The translations under genes were made by a program, and so were the position numbers. The notes beneath the pieces were generated by a model, which did not search any database, had not been told where the DNA came from, and saw only the letters and a program-made list of their open reading frames with translations. This document shows positions 33,135 to 39,818 of a stretch of 39,818 nucleotides of DNA, piece after piece. Origin of the DNA: Ruminococcus sp. (GTDB lineage: Bacteria; Bacillota; Clostridia; Oscillospirales; Ruminococcaceae); NCBI GenBank assembly GCA_017521805.1, contig JAFXDK010000014.1:1-39818 (forward strand), read 5' to 3'. How positions within the stretch are numbered: the stretch's first letter is position 1; the number at the start of each line of letters is the position of its first letter.

Positions 33135-35762
33135 TTATAAACACGGCATTTCAATAACCGCCGCAAATACATCTCCGTCGATATCAACTCTGAATGTACC
33201 GCCGCAAGCTTCTGTAAAGCTTTTGGCTATGGAAAGTCCGAGACCGTTGCCCTCTGTACTTCTGGATTCGTCACCCCTTGTGAATCGCTCAGTTATTTCG
33301 TCAGGGCTGAATGTCATTTCATAGCTTGCAATATTTTTCACTGTGATACTGCATACTCCATTTTCTCTTTTAAGGGTGAGATATACCCTTGTCCCTTCCA
33401 TAGAATATTTCAGCGCATTGTCAATAACGTTCTGGAATACACGGTACATCTTCTTTCCGTCCGCGTTAATCGGCGCGGATTCTGCCTGTATATCGCTTTT
33501 CAGCGTTCTGCCTGATGTCTCAATTTTATCGGCTAAATCTCCCAAAACCTGTCTTGTAAGAACTACTGCGTCAATTTCCTCAGCCTGTACATCGGTGCGG
33601 CTTGTAGCTTTTGCAAGGTCGAACAAATCCGCAACCATTGTCTTTAAACGCTGTGATTTGCTCTCAATTATTGTCACATAGTCCCTTGCCGCAGGGGAAA
33701 GCTCCTCTGCTGATAAAAGGTCAATATAGCTTATAATTGAAGTCAGCGGTGTTTTCAAATCATGGGATACATTTGTTACCAGCTCGATTTTCATTCGCTC
33801 GGATTTTACCTGTTTTTCAACAGTTTCCTGTATACTTGTTGAAATCTCGTTAATTCTCTCCGTTGCCGCATAAATGGGTGAGCCGACTTCTTCATTTCGT
33901 GGAGTGTAATCCCCCGATTTTACTGCGGAAATATGCTCGTTCATTCGCTTTAATGCCTTGAAATCGCCAAGGCTGAGATACACATAACCTACAAGAAGCA
34001 CTATTCCCAAAATAAAATCTACAACGAACATATCAAATTGGCTACGGAAAGTTAAACTGCCTAAACCGCATATAATCATCAAGACTGTAAATATTACTGT
34101 TCTTAAAAGGAAATTTCTTGTGAATTTGTCGTTTTTAAGCATTTCACGGGTTGCCATATTTTTAAGGAAATCAGCCTTGACAGCTGACAGCATTTTATAG
34201 ATTTTAACTGCGTATTTTTTCACAGCTTTCCACAATTTTTTTGCTATTCCCCAAAGCAACATTAAAATTCTGCCTGTTATTGATGTTTTAATCAAAGTGC
34301 GGCATTTCAGACGAATTACAAGGGTATTGAGGGCAAGGAGAATTATTCCGAATATCGCCGCAACTATTGCTCCCATTAAAATACTGAATACATAGGTTGG
34401 ATAATATTTATTGAAAAATTCCGCAAGATATTCGATACTGTCAAACCAGTATATTCCTCCGATAAACGCCGCAATACCTGCTCCAATGTAAAGTTCCGCA
34501 AATACTTTGTCTGCCGCTGTGGGAACGAATTTCTTTTCTTTCTTGCTGTAGCCACCTGCAATAATCACATACAATCCAAGGACAACTGCAATTACTCCGT
34601 ATGGGATAAGGTCTACAAGCCCTCTTGCAATATAGGCATCTGCCTCCTGCTCCAATTGGTCAGCATTTTCAAAATCTGATATAATACTGTCGCTGGGGCA
34701 AATTGTAATCATAATATCCGCCTCGGACATCTGCGTTCTTGTGAATGATTCATTGTCCACATTTGGCAGAGTTGGCATTTCGGTTTGAGGCTCTGTTGCC
34801 GCCTGAAGAAATTCTGTCACAGTTTCTCTTTCGGTATTTTCTGTAACTATCTCATTATCGGCATTTGTCACAGTTTCCGCAACTTCTTCCACAACAGCAG
34901 AAGTTTCATCCCCCGCTTCCCCTGCTGTAACTGTTACCGATACGGCGTTATCGGAAATACCATTTTCAACAGTTGGACTTTCTGCATCTTCCGCAGAAAT
35001 TGCTGTGTGTTCTGTTTCAGCTATATCAGTAACTTCAACAATTGTATCTTCATAGTTTTCAGTATTGTTTTCATCAAATGAATATATCTGCTCGTCATCA
35101 ACAACCATATATTTGCTGAGGTCAACATAGTCGTAAGGAAGCGGCGTTGTGCCGTCAAGCTTATAATATATAGTCGCTCCAAGTTCGTCAACGTAGCTGT
35201 CACAACCCTCTGTGTCAAAGTCAAATATAGCGTAGCCCTCGCCGTTGAAATAATAGTATGTCATTCCATAATCCGTAGTAAACCAGTTTACCATGTCATA
35301 AATGTAATTGCCATGCGTATACTTGTTATATTCCAAACAAGCATTTCTGTGGAACAGGGAATATTTACTTGAAAGTTCCTCGTGAGATTTATCCGTATTA
35401 GAAAATTCACCGTCCCCATAGCTTACACGGTATTCAAAATCTCCTCCGTCAATGTCAAGTTCCCCCACTGCATTCATCAAACCAAGCTTTTTAAGCATCT
35501 CAACGGTCTGTTTCTCTGCATATTCCGTGCCTTTGTAATTGCCGTTTTCGTCAAGGTGATTGACATACATATAACCTGCCATTAAAAGCTTGCGGTGAAG
35601 TTCATTCATCTCCCAGCCTTTGTTATATGCGGATATCTCATTTATTTCATCATAAAGCTTTTCGCTTTCAATACAGGTATTTGCCAGCTTTGCACCGCAT
35701 ACAAATACCATTCCGCAGGCGATAGCGCCTGCTATAATTCGTGTTGCTTTACTTCTCAGCAT
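33135..35762 (-). CDS. Large VanS-type sensor histidine kinase
   Basis: An 875-residue kinase, much longer than the usual 400-500. One membrane helix at about 9-27 is followed by a large extracellular domain (about 30-385) with a Glu/Thr-rich low-complexity part (about 235-330). Several membrane helices follow (about 392-600), then a HAMP-like linker. The phospho-accepting His667 is in NVSHDLKTPLTS, the N box has Asn782 in DNALKYS, and the G box is GNGLGL at 838-843. The start at 35762 follows GGGAG and lies 14 bases after the regulator gene, so the two form one leftward operon. The ligand is unknown. Confidence 0.92.
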   Translation of the reverse strand: MLRSKATRIIAGAIACGMVFVCGAKLANTCIESEKLYDEINEISAYNKGWEMNELHRKLLMAGYMYVNHLDENGNYKGTEYAEKQTVEMLKKLGLMNAVGELDIDGGDFEYRVSYGDGEFSNTDKSHEELSSKYSLFHRNACLEYNKYTHGNYIYDMVNWFTTDYGMTYYYFNGEGYAIFDFDTEGCDSYVDELGATIYYKLDGTTPLPYDYVDLSKYMVVDDEQIYSFDENNTENYEDTIVEVTDIAETEHTAISAEDAESPTVENGISDNAVSVTVTAGEAGDETSAVVEEVAETVTNADNEIVTENTERETVTEFLQAATEPQTEMPTLPNVDNESFTRTQMSEADIMITICPSDSIISDFENADQLEQEADAYIARGLVDLIPYGVIAVVLGLYVIIAGGYSKKEKKFVPTAADKVFAELYIGAGIAAFIGGIYWFDSIEYLAEFFNKYYPTYVFSILMGAIVAAIFGIILLALNTLVIRLKCRTLIKTSITGRILMLLWGIAKKLWKAVKKYAVKIYKMLSAVKADFLKNMATREMLKNDKFTRNFLLRTVIFTVLMIICGLGSLTFRSQFDMFVVDFILGIVLLVGYVYLSLGDFKALKRMNEHISAVKSGDYTPRNEEVGSPIYAATERINEISTSIQETVEKQVKSERMKIELVTNVSHDLKTPLTSIISYIDLLSAEELSPAARDYVTIIESKSQRLKTMVADLFDLAKATSRTDVQAEEIDAVVLTRQVLGDLADKIETSGRTLKSDIQAESAPINADGKKMYRVFQNVIDNALKYSMEGTRVYLTLKRENGVCSITVKNIASYEMTFSPDEITERFTRGDESRSTEGNGLGLSIAKSFTEACGGTFRVDIDGDVFAAVIEMPCL

Positions 35763-35776
35763 TTTTCTCCCTCTTT

Positions 35777-36487
35777 CTATTCACGACTGATTTTGTAGCC
35801 GATTCCCCACACCACTTTCAGATAGCGTGGCTCTGCGGGGTTGATTTCAATTTTTTCACGTATGTGTCGGATATGCACCATAACTGTATTTTCCACAGAA
35901 TAGGAATCCTCGTTCCACACTCTGCTGTAAATTTCCTCCGCAGAAAATACTCTGCCTGCGTTTTCCATAAGAAGTTCCGTGATTTTAAATTCCGTAGCCG
36001 TTAATTTTACAGGCTCTCCGTCAATGTAAATCTGCTTTTCATCACGGTCAAGGGATAATCCACCGATACGCAGTACAGAGCTTTTCTTGACGCTGTCTGC
36101 GGCTCCCAGACTTAAATAACGGCGAAGATTTGACTGCACCCTTGCCACAAGCTCCATAGGATTATAGGGCTTTGTTATGTAGTCATCAGCACCCATTGAA
36201 AGACCAAGTATCTTGTCGCTGTCCTCAGATTTTGCTGAAAGAACAATTATGGGGATATTTTTCATGGTGCGAATTTTCATCATCGCCGATAAACCGTCCA
36301 TTTTCGGCATCATAATGTCAATGAGTATAAGCTGTATATCCTCACGCATCAGAGCGTCAACAGCTTCAAGACCGTTGTATGCCTTTCTTGTGGAGAAACC
36401 CTCACGCTCTAACAGTGCACTGATAGCGTTTACAATGTCGTGGTCATCATCGACCACAAGTATTACTGAATTTTCAATGCTATTCAT
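35777..36487 (-). CDS. OmpR/VanR-type response regulator
   Basis: A 236-residue regulator. The receiver domain has the acidic pocket VVDDDHD, the phospho-accepting Asp57 in LIDIMMPKMDG and Lys near 107 in ITKPYNP. The winged-helix output domain (about 140-236) ends VVWGIGYKI. It is encoded just upstream of the large kinase, with a promoter of its own at 36534-36563. AGGTGG lies 7 bases before the ATG. Together they are a complete two-component system. No target genes other than the pair itself are evident. Confidence 0.95.
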   Translation of the reverse strand: MNSIENSVILVVDDDHDIVNAISALLEREGFSTRKAYNGLEAVDALMREDIQLILIDIMMPKMDGLSAMMKIRTMKNIPIIVLSAKSEDSDKILGLSMGADDYITKPYNPMELVARVQSNLRRYLSLGAADSVKKSSVLRIGGLSLDRDEKQIYIDGEPVKLTATEFKITELLMENAGRVFSAEEIYSRVWNEDSYSVENTVMVHIRHIREKIEINPAEPRYLKVVWGIGYKISRE

Positions 36488-36533
36488 AATTTACCACCTG
36501 TTTCGTATAATATATATTTTTCACATATCTTCT

Positions 36534-36563
36534 ATTTTACATCTCCTTTCCTGCCTATGTCAA
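36534..36563 (-). promoter_or_regulatory. Promoter of the leftward two-component operon
   Basis: On the minus strand TTGACA and TAAAAT are separated by 18 bases, about 47 bases before the ATG at 36487. Confidence 0.6.
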
Positions 36564-36716
36564 TATTATAAAGCAAATTTCTTATAAAATCCTTGGCACA
36601 AATCTTATTTTTTTCTTAATGATTTTTAAGAATATGGCAAAATGACTAATTAGATAAATGTGCAACATTGCGCGATTGGTTAAAATGGCGAATTTATTTT
36701 TTTTTAGAATATCCTC

Positions 36717-36745
36717 TTGACTTTCCGCTCTTTTTAGTGTATAAT
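36717..36745 (+). promoter_or_regulatory. Promoter of the tRNA pair
   Basis: TTGACT and TATAAT separated by 17 bases, 34 bases before the tRNA-Met gene. A long T/A run precedes it. A GTCGTAAGTCGAAGCGAC palindrome lies between promoter and tRNA. Confidence 0.75.
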
Positions 36746-36779
36746 AATTAAGTCGTAAGTCGAAGCGACGTTTAATCGT

Positions 36780-36856
36780 GGCGGCATAGCTCAGTTGGCT
36801 AGAGTACTCGGTTCATACCCGATTGGTCGTTGGTTCGAATCCTACTGCCGCTACCA
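36780..36856 (+). tRNA. tRNA-Met (anticodon CAT)
   Basis: Cloverleaf drawn by hand: acceptor GGCGGCA / TGCCGCT (first pair G-T), D stem GCTC / GAGT, anticodon loop TTCATAC, T loop TTCGAAT, and encoded CCA at 36854-36856. Two pairs do not match: the outer pair of the anticodon stem (C-T) and the middle pair of the T stem (T-T). The sequence is of the elongator Met type. Confidence 0.9.
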
Positions 36857-36861
36857 TATAC

Positions 36862-36936
36862 GGCCCGTTGGTCAAGAGGTTAAGACATCGCCCTTTCACG
36901 GCGGAATCATGGGTTCAATTCCCGTACGGGTCACCA
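36862..36936 (+). tRNA. tRNA-Glu (anticodon TTC)
   Basis: Acceptor GGCCCGT / ACGGGTC, anticodon stem CGCC / GGCG with loop CTTTCAC (anticodon TTC), T arm ATGGG-TTCAATT-CCCGT, and encoded CCA at 36934-36936. It is 5 bases after tRNA-Met and shares its promoter. Its 3' end faces the integrase gene, a common integration target. Confidence 0.95.
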
Positions 36937-36942
36937 TTGCAC

Positions 36943-36987
36943 AAACTCTCAAATGACGATATACCGCCATTTGAGAGTTTTTATTTT
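36943..36987 (+). terminator. Terminator of the tRNA pair
   Basis: 13-bp stem AAACTCTCAAATG / CATTTGAGAGTTT followed by TTATTTT, 7 bases after tRNA-Glu. Confidence 0.85.
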
Positions 36988-37002
36988 GTCTAAAAAATGA
37001 TC

Positions 37003-37044
37003 TTGTACGCTATTTGTACGCTACTCATATTTTTTAGCGTACAA
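37003..37044. other. Candidate integrase arm-type or attachment repeats
   Basis: TTGTACGCTA occurs twice in direct orientation (37003-37012, 37014-37023) and once inverted (TAGCGTACAA, 37035-37044) between tRNA-Glu and the 3' end of the integrase gene. Such short repeats near an integrase gene are typical of arm-type binding sites. The attachment core itself cannot be fixed because the other end of the element is outside the window. Confidence 0.45.
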
Positions 37045-37110
37045 GCATCGCTTTTTTACATTATTCCCTATGCATAAAAATGAATATTATTCATTTAGCT
37101 TTTATTACAC

Positions 37111-37159
37111 AAAATAAGCTCGCTGTCTGTTATTCTTCAAATGTCAGCGAGCTTATTTT
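37111..37159. terminator. Terminator downstream of the integrase
   Basis: 15-bp perfect stem AAAATAAGCTCGCTG / CAGCGAGCTTATTTT with a 19-base loop. The stem ends are A/T so it can work in both directions. It lies 19 bases beyond the integrase stop codon. Confidence 0.75.
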
Positions 37160-37178
37160 ATACTATACATTCACTGCA

Positions 37179-38369
37179 TTATTTTGAGTCTGCATCTCCC
37201 TCCTGAGGTAGAAATGCAAAAGCTTTGTCCATTGCTTCCGAGACCCTTGCCTGTGCATTCTGAAACATATGTGAGTATACATTCAAAGTAGTTCCTGAAT
37301 TACAGTGACCTAATGCGCCTGAAACTGTTGTAACATCAAGACCTGCTGAAATAAGCGAACTTGCCGCAAAGTGTCTGAAACTATGTATACCGTAAAAAGG
37401 CATATCATTCTTCTCGCAGAACTCTTTCAGCCAGCCGTAAGGAGTCTGGTTGTTCATGGGTTCTCCGTTCCATTTCACAAAAAGCCTGTCGCTCTCGACC
37501 CACTTGTCTCTGAGTCGGAGAGCTTCTTCGTCCTGCTCCAGCTTATAGTCTTTCAGTATCTCCATTATATACGGAGATATTTTCAAAACTCGCTGGGAAC
37601 GTTTTGTTTTTGTGGTGTCGGTATATATACCACGCTCTGCGGTATAATTTGAGGTCCGCTTAATGGTAATGATATTGTTCTCAAAATCAATATCCTTCCA
37701 TTCAAGACCGAGCATTTCACTTCTTCTGAATCCGCTGTAAGCTATCAGAAAGAAAAATGCCTTATACTTCAGAGGCTCTCCATTAATAGCTGTAAGCAAA
37801 TGTGCCATCTCTTCCTGTGAATAAATCTGTTTCTCCTTAACTTCACCTTTCGGAACCGTGACTTTTCTGCACGGATTATCTGAAAGCAAATCCATTTTTA
37901 CTGCATAACTGAACACATCACTGATAAAGCTGAGATTATGACGAATAGTCTTCTGCGCAAGAGGCTTGCCTGTCTTCTCATTTGCCCCCTCTTTGGCAAG
38001 AGAGTTCACAAAACCTTGCAACTGCCTTGCTGTGATTTTATCCATTCTCAGATGCCCTATTGCATTATAGACTCTTTTACGGAGCTGAAGCATCCTCTCG
38101 TAAGTTGTACTTCTCAGATTAAGCTTTGCATACTCCTCAAACCATTCCTCTGCAAAGTCCTGAAATTTTACAGCTGTAGTCTTATATCCATGACTTACCT
38201 GTTCTTCAAAAAGTACCGCCTGACGTTTAAGTTCCTTTTCAATCTGCCTTTTACTCATATTTTCATTAGGTTTCCACGTCATTGACTGTTCCTTGTGATT
38301 ACCATTTATATCGTAGCCGCAGCTCACTCTGATGAGGTAGCTTTTGCCGCGTTTCTGTATAGTAGTCAT
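37179..38369 (-). CDS. Tyrosine recombinase (integrase)
   Basis: A 396-residue site-specific recombinase of the Tn916/phage class. Residues 1-60 are the arm-DNA binding domain, 66-165 the core-binding domain and 180-385 the catalytic domain. Catalytic residues are Arg215 in SGFRRSEML, Lys in TKTKRSQR near 254-256, His329 and Arg332 in HSFRH, His355 in LGHC, and the nucleophile Tyr365 in NVYSHMF. GGAGGG lies 8 bases before the ATG. It is next to tRNA-Glu and downstream of an excisionase-like gene, so it defines the end of an integrated element that extends to the right. Confidence 0.96.
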   Translation of the reverse strand: MTTIQKRGKSYLIRVSCGYDINGNHKEQSMTWKPNENMSKRQIEKELKRQAVLFEEQVSHGYKTTAVKFQDFAEEWFEEYAKLNLRSTTYERMLQLRKRVYNAIGHLRMDKITARQLQGFVNSLAKEGANEKTGKPLAQKTIRHNLSFISDVFSYAVKMDLLSDNPCRKVTVPKGEVKEKQIYSQEEMAHLLTAINGEPLKYKAFFFLIAYSGFRRSEMLGLEWKDIDFENNIITIKRTSNYTAERGIYTDTTKTKRSQRVLKISPYIMEILKDYKLEQDEEALRLRDKWVESDRLFVKWNGEPMNNQTPYGWLKEFCEKNDMPFYGIHSFRHFAASSLISAGLDVTTVSGALGHCNSGTTLNVYSHMFQNAQARVSEAMDKAFAFLPQEGDADSK

Positions 38370-38395
38370 ATATTTCCCTCCATAAAGAAATATGA

Positions 38396-38411
38396 CCTGC
38401 CTTTCGGCAGG
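38396..38411. other. Short hairpin between excisionase and integrase genes
   Basis: CCTGCC-tttc-GGCAGG, 10 bases after the excisionase-like stop on the minus strand. It could lower integrase read-through; it has no T run and is too short to be certain. Confidence 0.35.
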
Positions 38412-38421
38412 CCACGTTATT

Positions 38422-38709
38422 TCATGATTCGAAGTAGCTTAAGAGATCATTCTTTGCTATGAGAATCTTTCCGCGAACGCCCGCACCACATCTCACACTT
38501 TTTATCTTGCCCTGAAGCACAAGCTGTCTAAGGGTATGCATGGATAAACCGGGGATAATATCCAAGCTCTCCTTCAGTGTGAGCATCTCAACAGGTTTCT
38601 TGGGCTGCTGTATAGGCATTACATCAGACGGCACCTCTCCGGCTGATGTAAGTTCAAAAATGATCGCAACAAGCTGTTTAGCAAGCTCTGCTTTTCTTTC
38701 CAGTGTCAT
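38422..38709 (-). CDS. Excisionase-like helix-turn-helix protein
   Basis: A 95-residue protein. Residues 42-93 (LTLKESLDIIPGLSMHTLRQLV then GKIKSVRCG and a wing ending LLSYFES) are a MerR-like or excisionase-type DNA-binding fold. Residues 1-40 add a helix and a Pro-rich linker. Small size and location directly before the integrase gene suggest it steers excision of the element. AGGAGG lies 8 bases before the ATG. Confidence 0.8.
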   Translation of the reverse strand: MTLERKAELAKQLVAIIFELTSAGEVPSDVMPIQQPKKPVEMLTLKESLDIIPGLSMHTLRQLVLQGKIKSVRCGAGVRGKILIAKNDLLSYFES

Positions 38710-38742
38710 AATAATTCCTCCTTATATTTATGGGCAGTACTA

Positions 38743-38771
38743 TTGACCTGCTCCGTTATTTATCGTATAAT
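38743..38771 (+). promoter_or_regulatory. Rightward promoter antisense to the ATPase gene
   Basis: TTGACC and TATAAT separated by 17 bases, pointing right into the leftward ATPase gene. The transcript would begin near 38779 with the hairpin GTGCCCC-gaa-GGGCGTCAC. No open frame of useful length follows, so a regulatory RNA is possible. Confidence 0.45.
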
Positions 38772-38817
38772 ATAGATGTAAGGTAGTGCCCCGAAGGGCG
38801 TCACCTCATTTTGAACA

Positions 38818-39696
38818 TTAATCATCGTGCATACAGGTCCAACCTTTGATAACAAAGTGCTTATTTTTTTCAGCTTTTTTACTATAAAGCAGACCATAAA
38901 CAATGCACTGTCCCTGTTCAAGGTTAGCAAGTGTTGACGCGTCCACACCTATATGCTTTGCAATATCCTTTATATTTGCGTCTTTGGGATGAAAGATTAT
39001 GTGCGTAGCACAGTTTCCAATAAGCTTTCCAAGCTTATCTTTTTCTACGGAATACTCCTGAGAGGCAAGCAGCATTGAGAGATGATGCTTTGCACCTTTT
39101 CTGAGTATTATGTTGATAGGTCCATCTTTGTCTAAACAAAGGTCTTCAATCTCGTCAAGGGCAACGATAAATCTCGGACTTCTATCATGCTGCTTGTACT
39201 CATACAAGCTCGCCAGAAGCATGTCAACAAGAGGACTACTCTTGCGTATACCGTCAGATGATGTTGATATAACAATTATTCCGTTCTGAGAGTCAATGAA
39301 TTGTCCCCAGTTCTGCTTATATGTATTCAAACCTTCAAGTTCACAGAAGACCTCTTCAAGTCTCTTCTTGATTATTGCTTCTTCAGGAGCGTCATCATCG
39401 AAGAATTTTAACGTCTCCGGCAGGGAGTGGATTGTTCCTGCATCTATTGCTTTTGCAATCGCAGGGAGTTTTTTCTTTAAAACTTTTCCCTGTATCTCTC
39501 CGGTAACACTTGCTGCTACAGATAAGATACTGTACAATCTATTCTTCTTCTCAGGAAGTGTTGAACAGTTTTCCAGTGATAACAAATCAACTGGAAGTCC
39601 ATACTTTCCGATATCCCAGTGAGAAAACTGCGACTTGTCCATACCATGCTTTTCAAGCTCTTCAGGAGAGAAAGATCCTGTCTGGTCAAAGACTAA
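38818..39696 (-). pseudogene. 5'-truncated HerA/FtsK-superfamily ATPase gene
   Basis: The longest ATG-started frame (38818-39642) gives 274 residues, but the same frame continues upstream without a start as PLVFDQTGSFSPEELEKHG, which looks like the segment that follows the P-loop in HerA/TraG-type ATPases. The frame then ends at a stop inside what looks like an insertion sequence end (39698). Walker B is visible in RFIVALDEIEDL, and LASQEY may be the sensor strand; Walker A is not present. Relatives serve in conjugation (coupling ATPases) and in defence systems of the DptH or HerA type; the sequence does not decide between them. The protein is probably not functional here. Confidence 0.6.
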
Positions 39697-39697
39697 A

Positions 39698-39818
39698 GGG
39701 CACCTCTAATAACCCCATAAAAAACAAAAATCAATGGGTACAGAAAAAACAAGAGCCGCTAAATCAGTAAAAATGCTGAAATAGCGGCATATATGTATGG
39801 TTATTCGCTGTATTTTTG
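39698..39818. mobile_element. Probable end of an insertion sequence, runs off the window
   Basis: The reading frame of the ATPase stops making sense at GGGCACCTCTAATAACCCC (39698-39716), which has the look of an insertion-sequence terminus. Then at 39755-39788 a hairpin (GCCGCTA...TAGCGGC) is followed, on the minus strand, by a T run, the shape of a terminator for a leftward transposase gene beyond the window. No transposase residues are visible. Confidence 0.45.

Overview
The window looks like a chromosome segment from a cellulolytic gut or rumen Clostridia, most likely a Ruminococcus-type member of the Oscillospiraceae. The reasons are a GH5 cellulase with a Thr-rich linker and a C-terminal dockerin, an expansin carrying a dockerin-like motif, Firmicutes-type promoters and strong AGGAGG ribosome binding sites, and many small secreted or zinc-ribbon proteins. 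The species call is inference.

Layout: (1) 1-4017, leftward: a TPR-type protein and a 770-residue protein with a zinc-binding head and a long disordered, motif-repeating body. The latter is preceded by its own promoter and an approximately 200-nt structured leader. (2) 4393-24032, rightward: a very long gene run that starts with a polyprenyl-phosphate glycosyltransferase and a WG-repeat protein. It then carries purE, purC, a purF homologue, purM, purN, a purO-type IMP cyclohydrolase, a stand-alone AICAR transformylase and purD. These purine genes are interleaved with an expansin, DUF3592-like and CmpB-like membrane proteins, lipoproteins and zinc-ribbon proteins. Together the pur genes cover much of PRPP-to-IMP synthesis; purL, purK and purB are not in the window. 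(3) 24395-26511: a GH5 cellulase gene with its own promoter, structured leader and terminator. (4) 26528-31684: an FtsX permease, ABC ATPase, response regulator and histidine kinase, a typical peptide-stress sensing and detoxification set. (5) 31685-36563: a decayed gene fragment, a U32-like Cys-rich protein on a consensus promoter, and a leftward VanRS-type two-component pair. (6) 36717-39818: tRNA-Met and tRNA-Glu, then an integrated element with a tyrosine integrase, an excisionase-like protein and a HerA-superfamily ATPase gene. The ATPase gene has lost its 5' part at what looks like the end of an insertion sequence running off the window.

The most interesting unexplained structure lies in non-coding repeats. 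One family (1-169, 24068-24298, 32962-33091) is a string of hairpins whose stems change in a compensatory way between copies. It always lies in sense orientation just downstream of a gene. A second family (12383-12542, 18651-18813, partial at 31693) shares a 44-nt core. That core has an 8-bp stem with three compensatory pair changes, enclosed by long inverted arms of unrelated sequence. Other points are a PurF without its N-terminal cysteine nucleophile, the split archaeal-style PurO/AICAR transformylase ending of the purine pathway, and an expansin inside the pur cluster. All function calls rest on motifs read by eye; no database search was possible.
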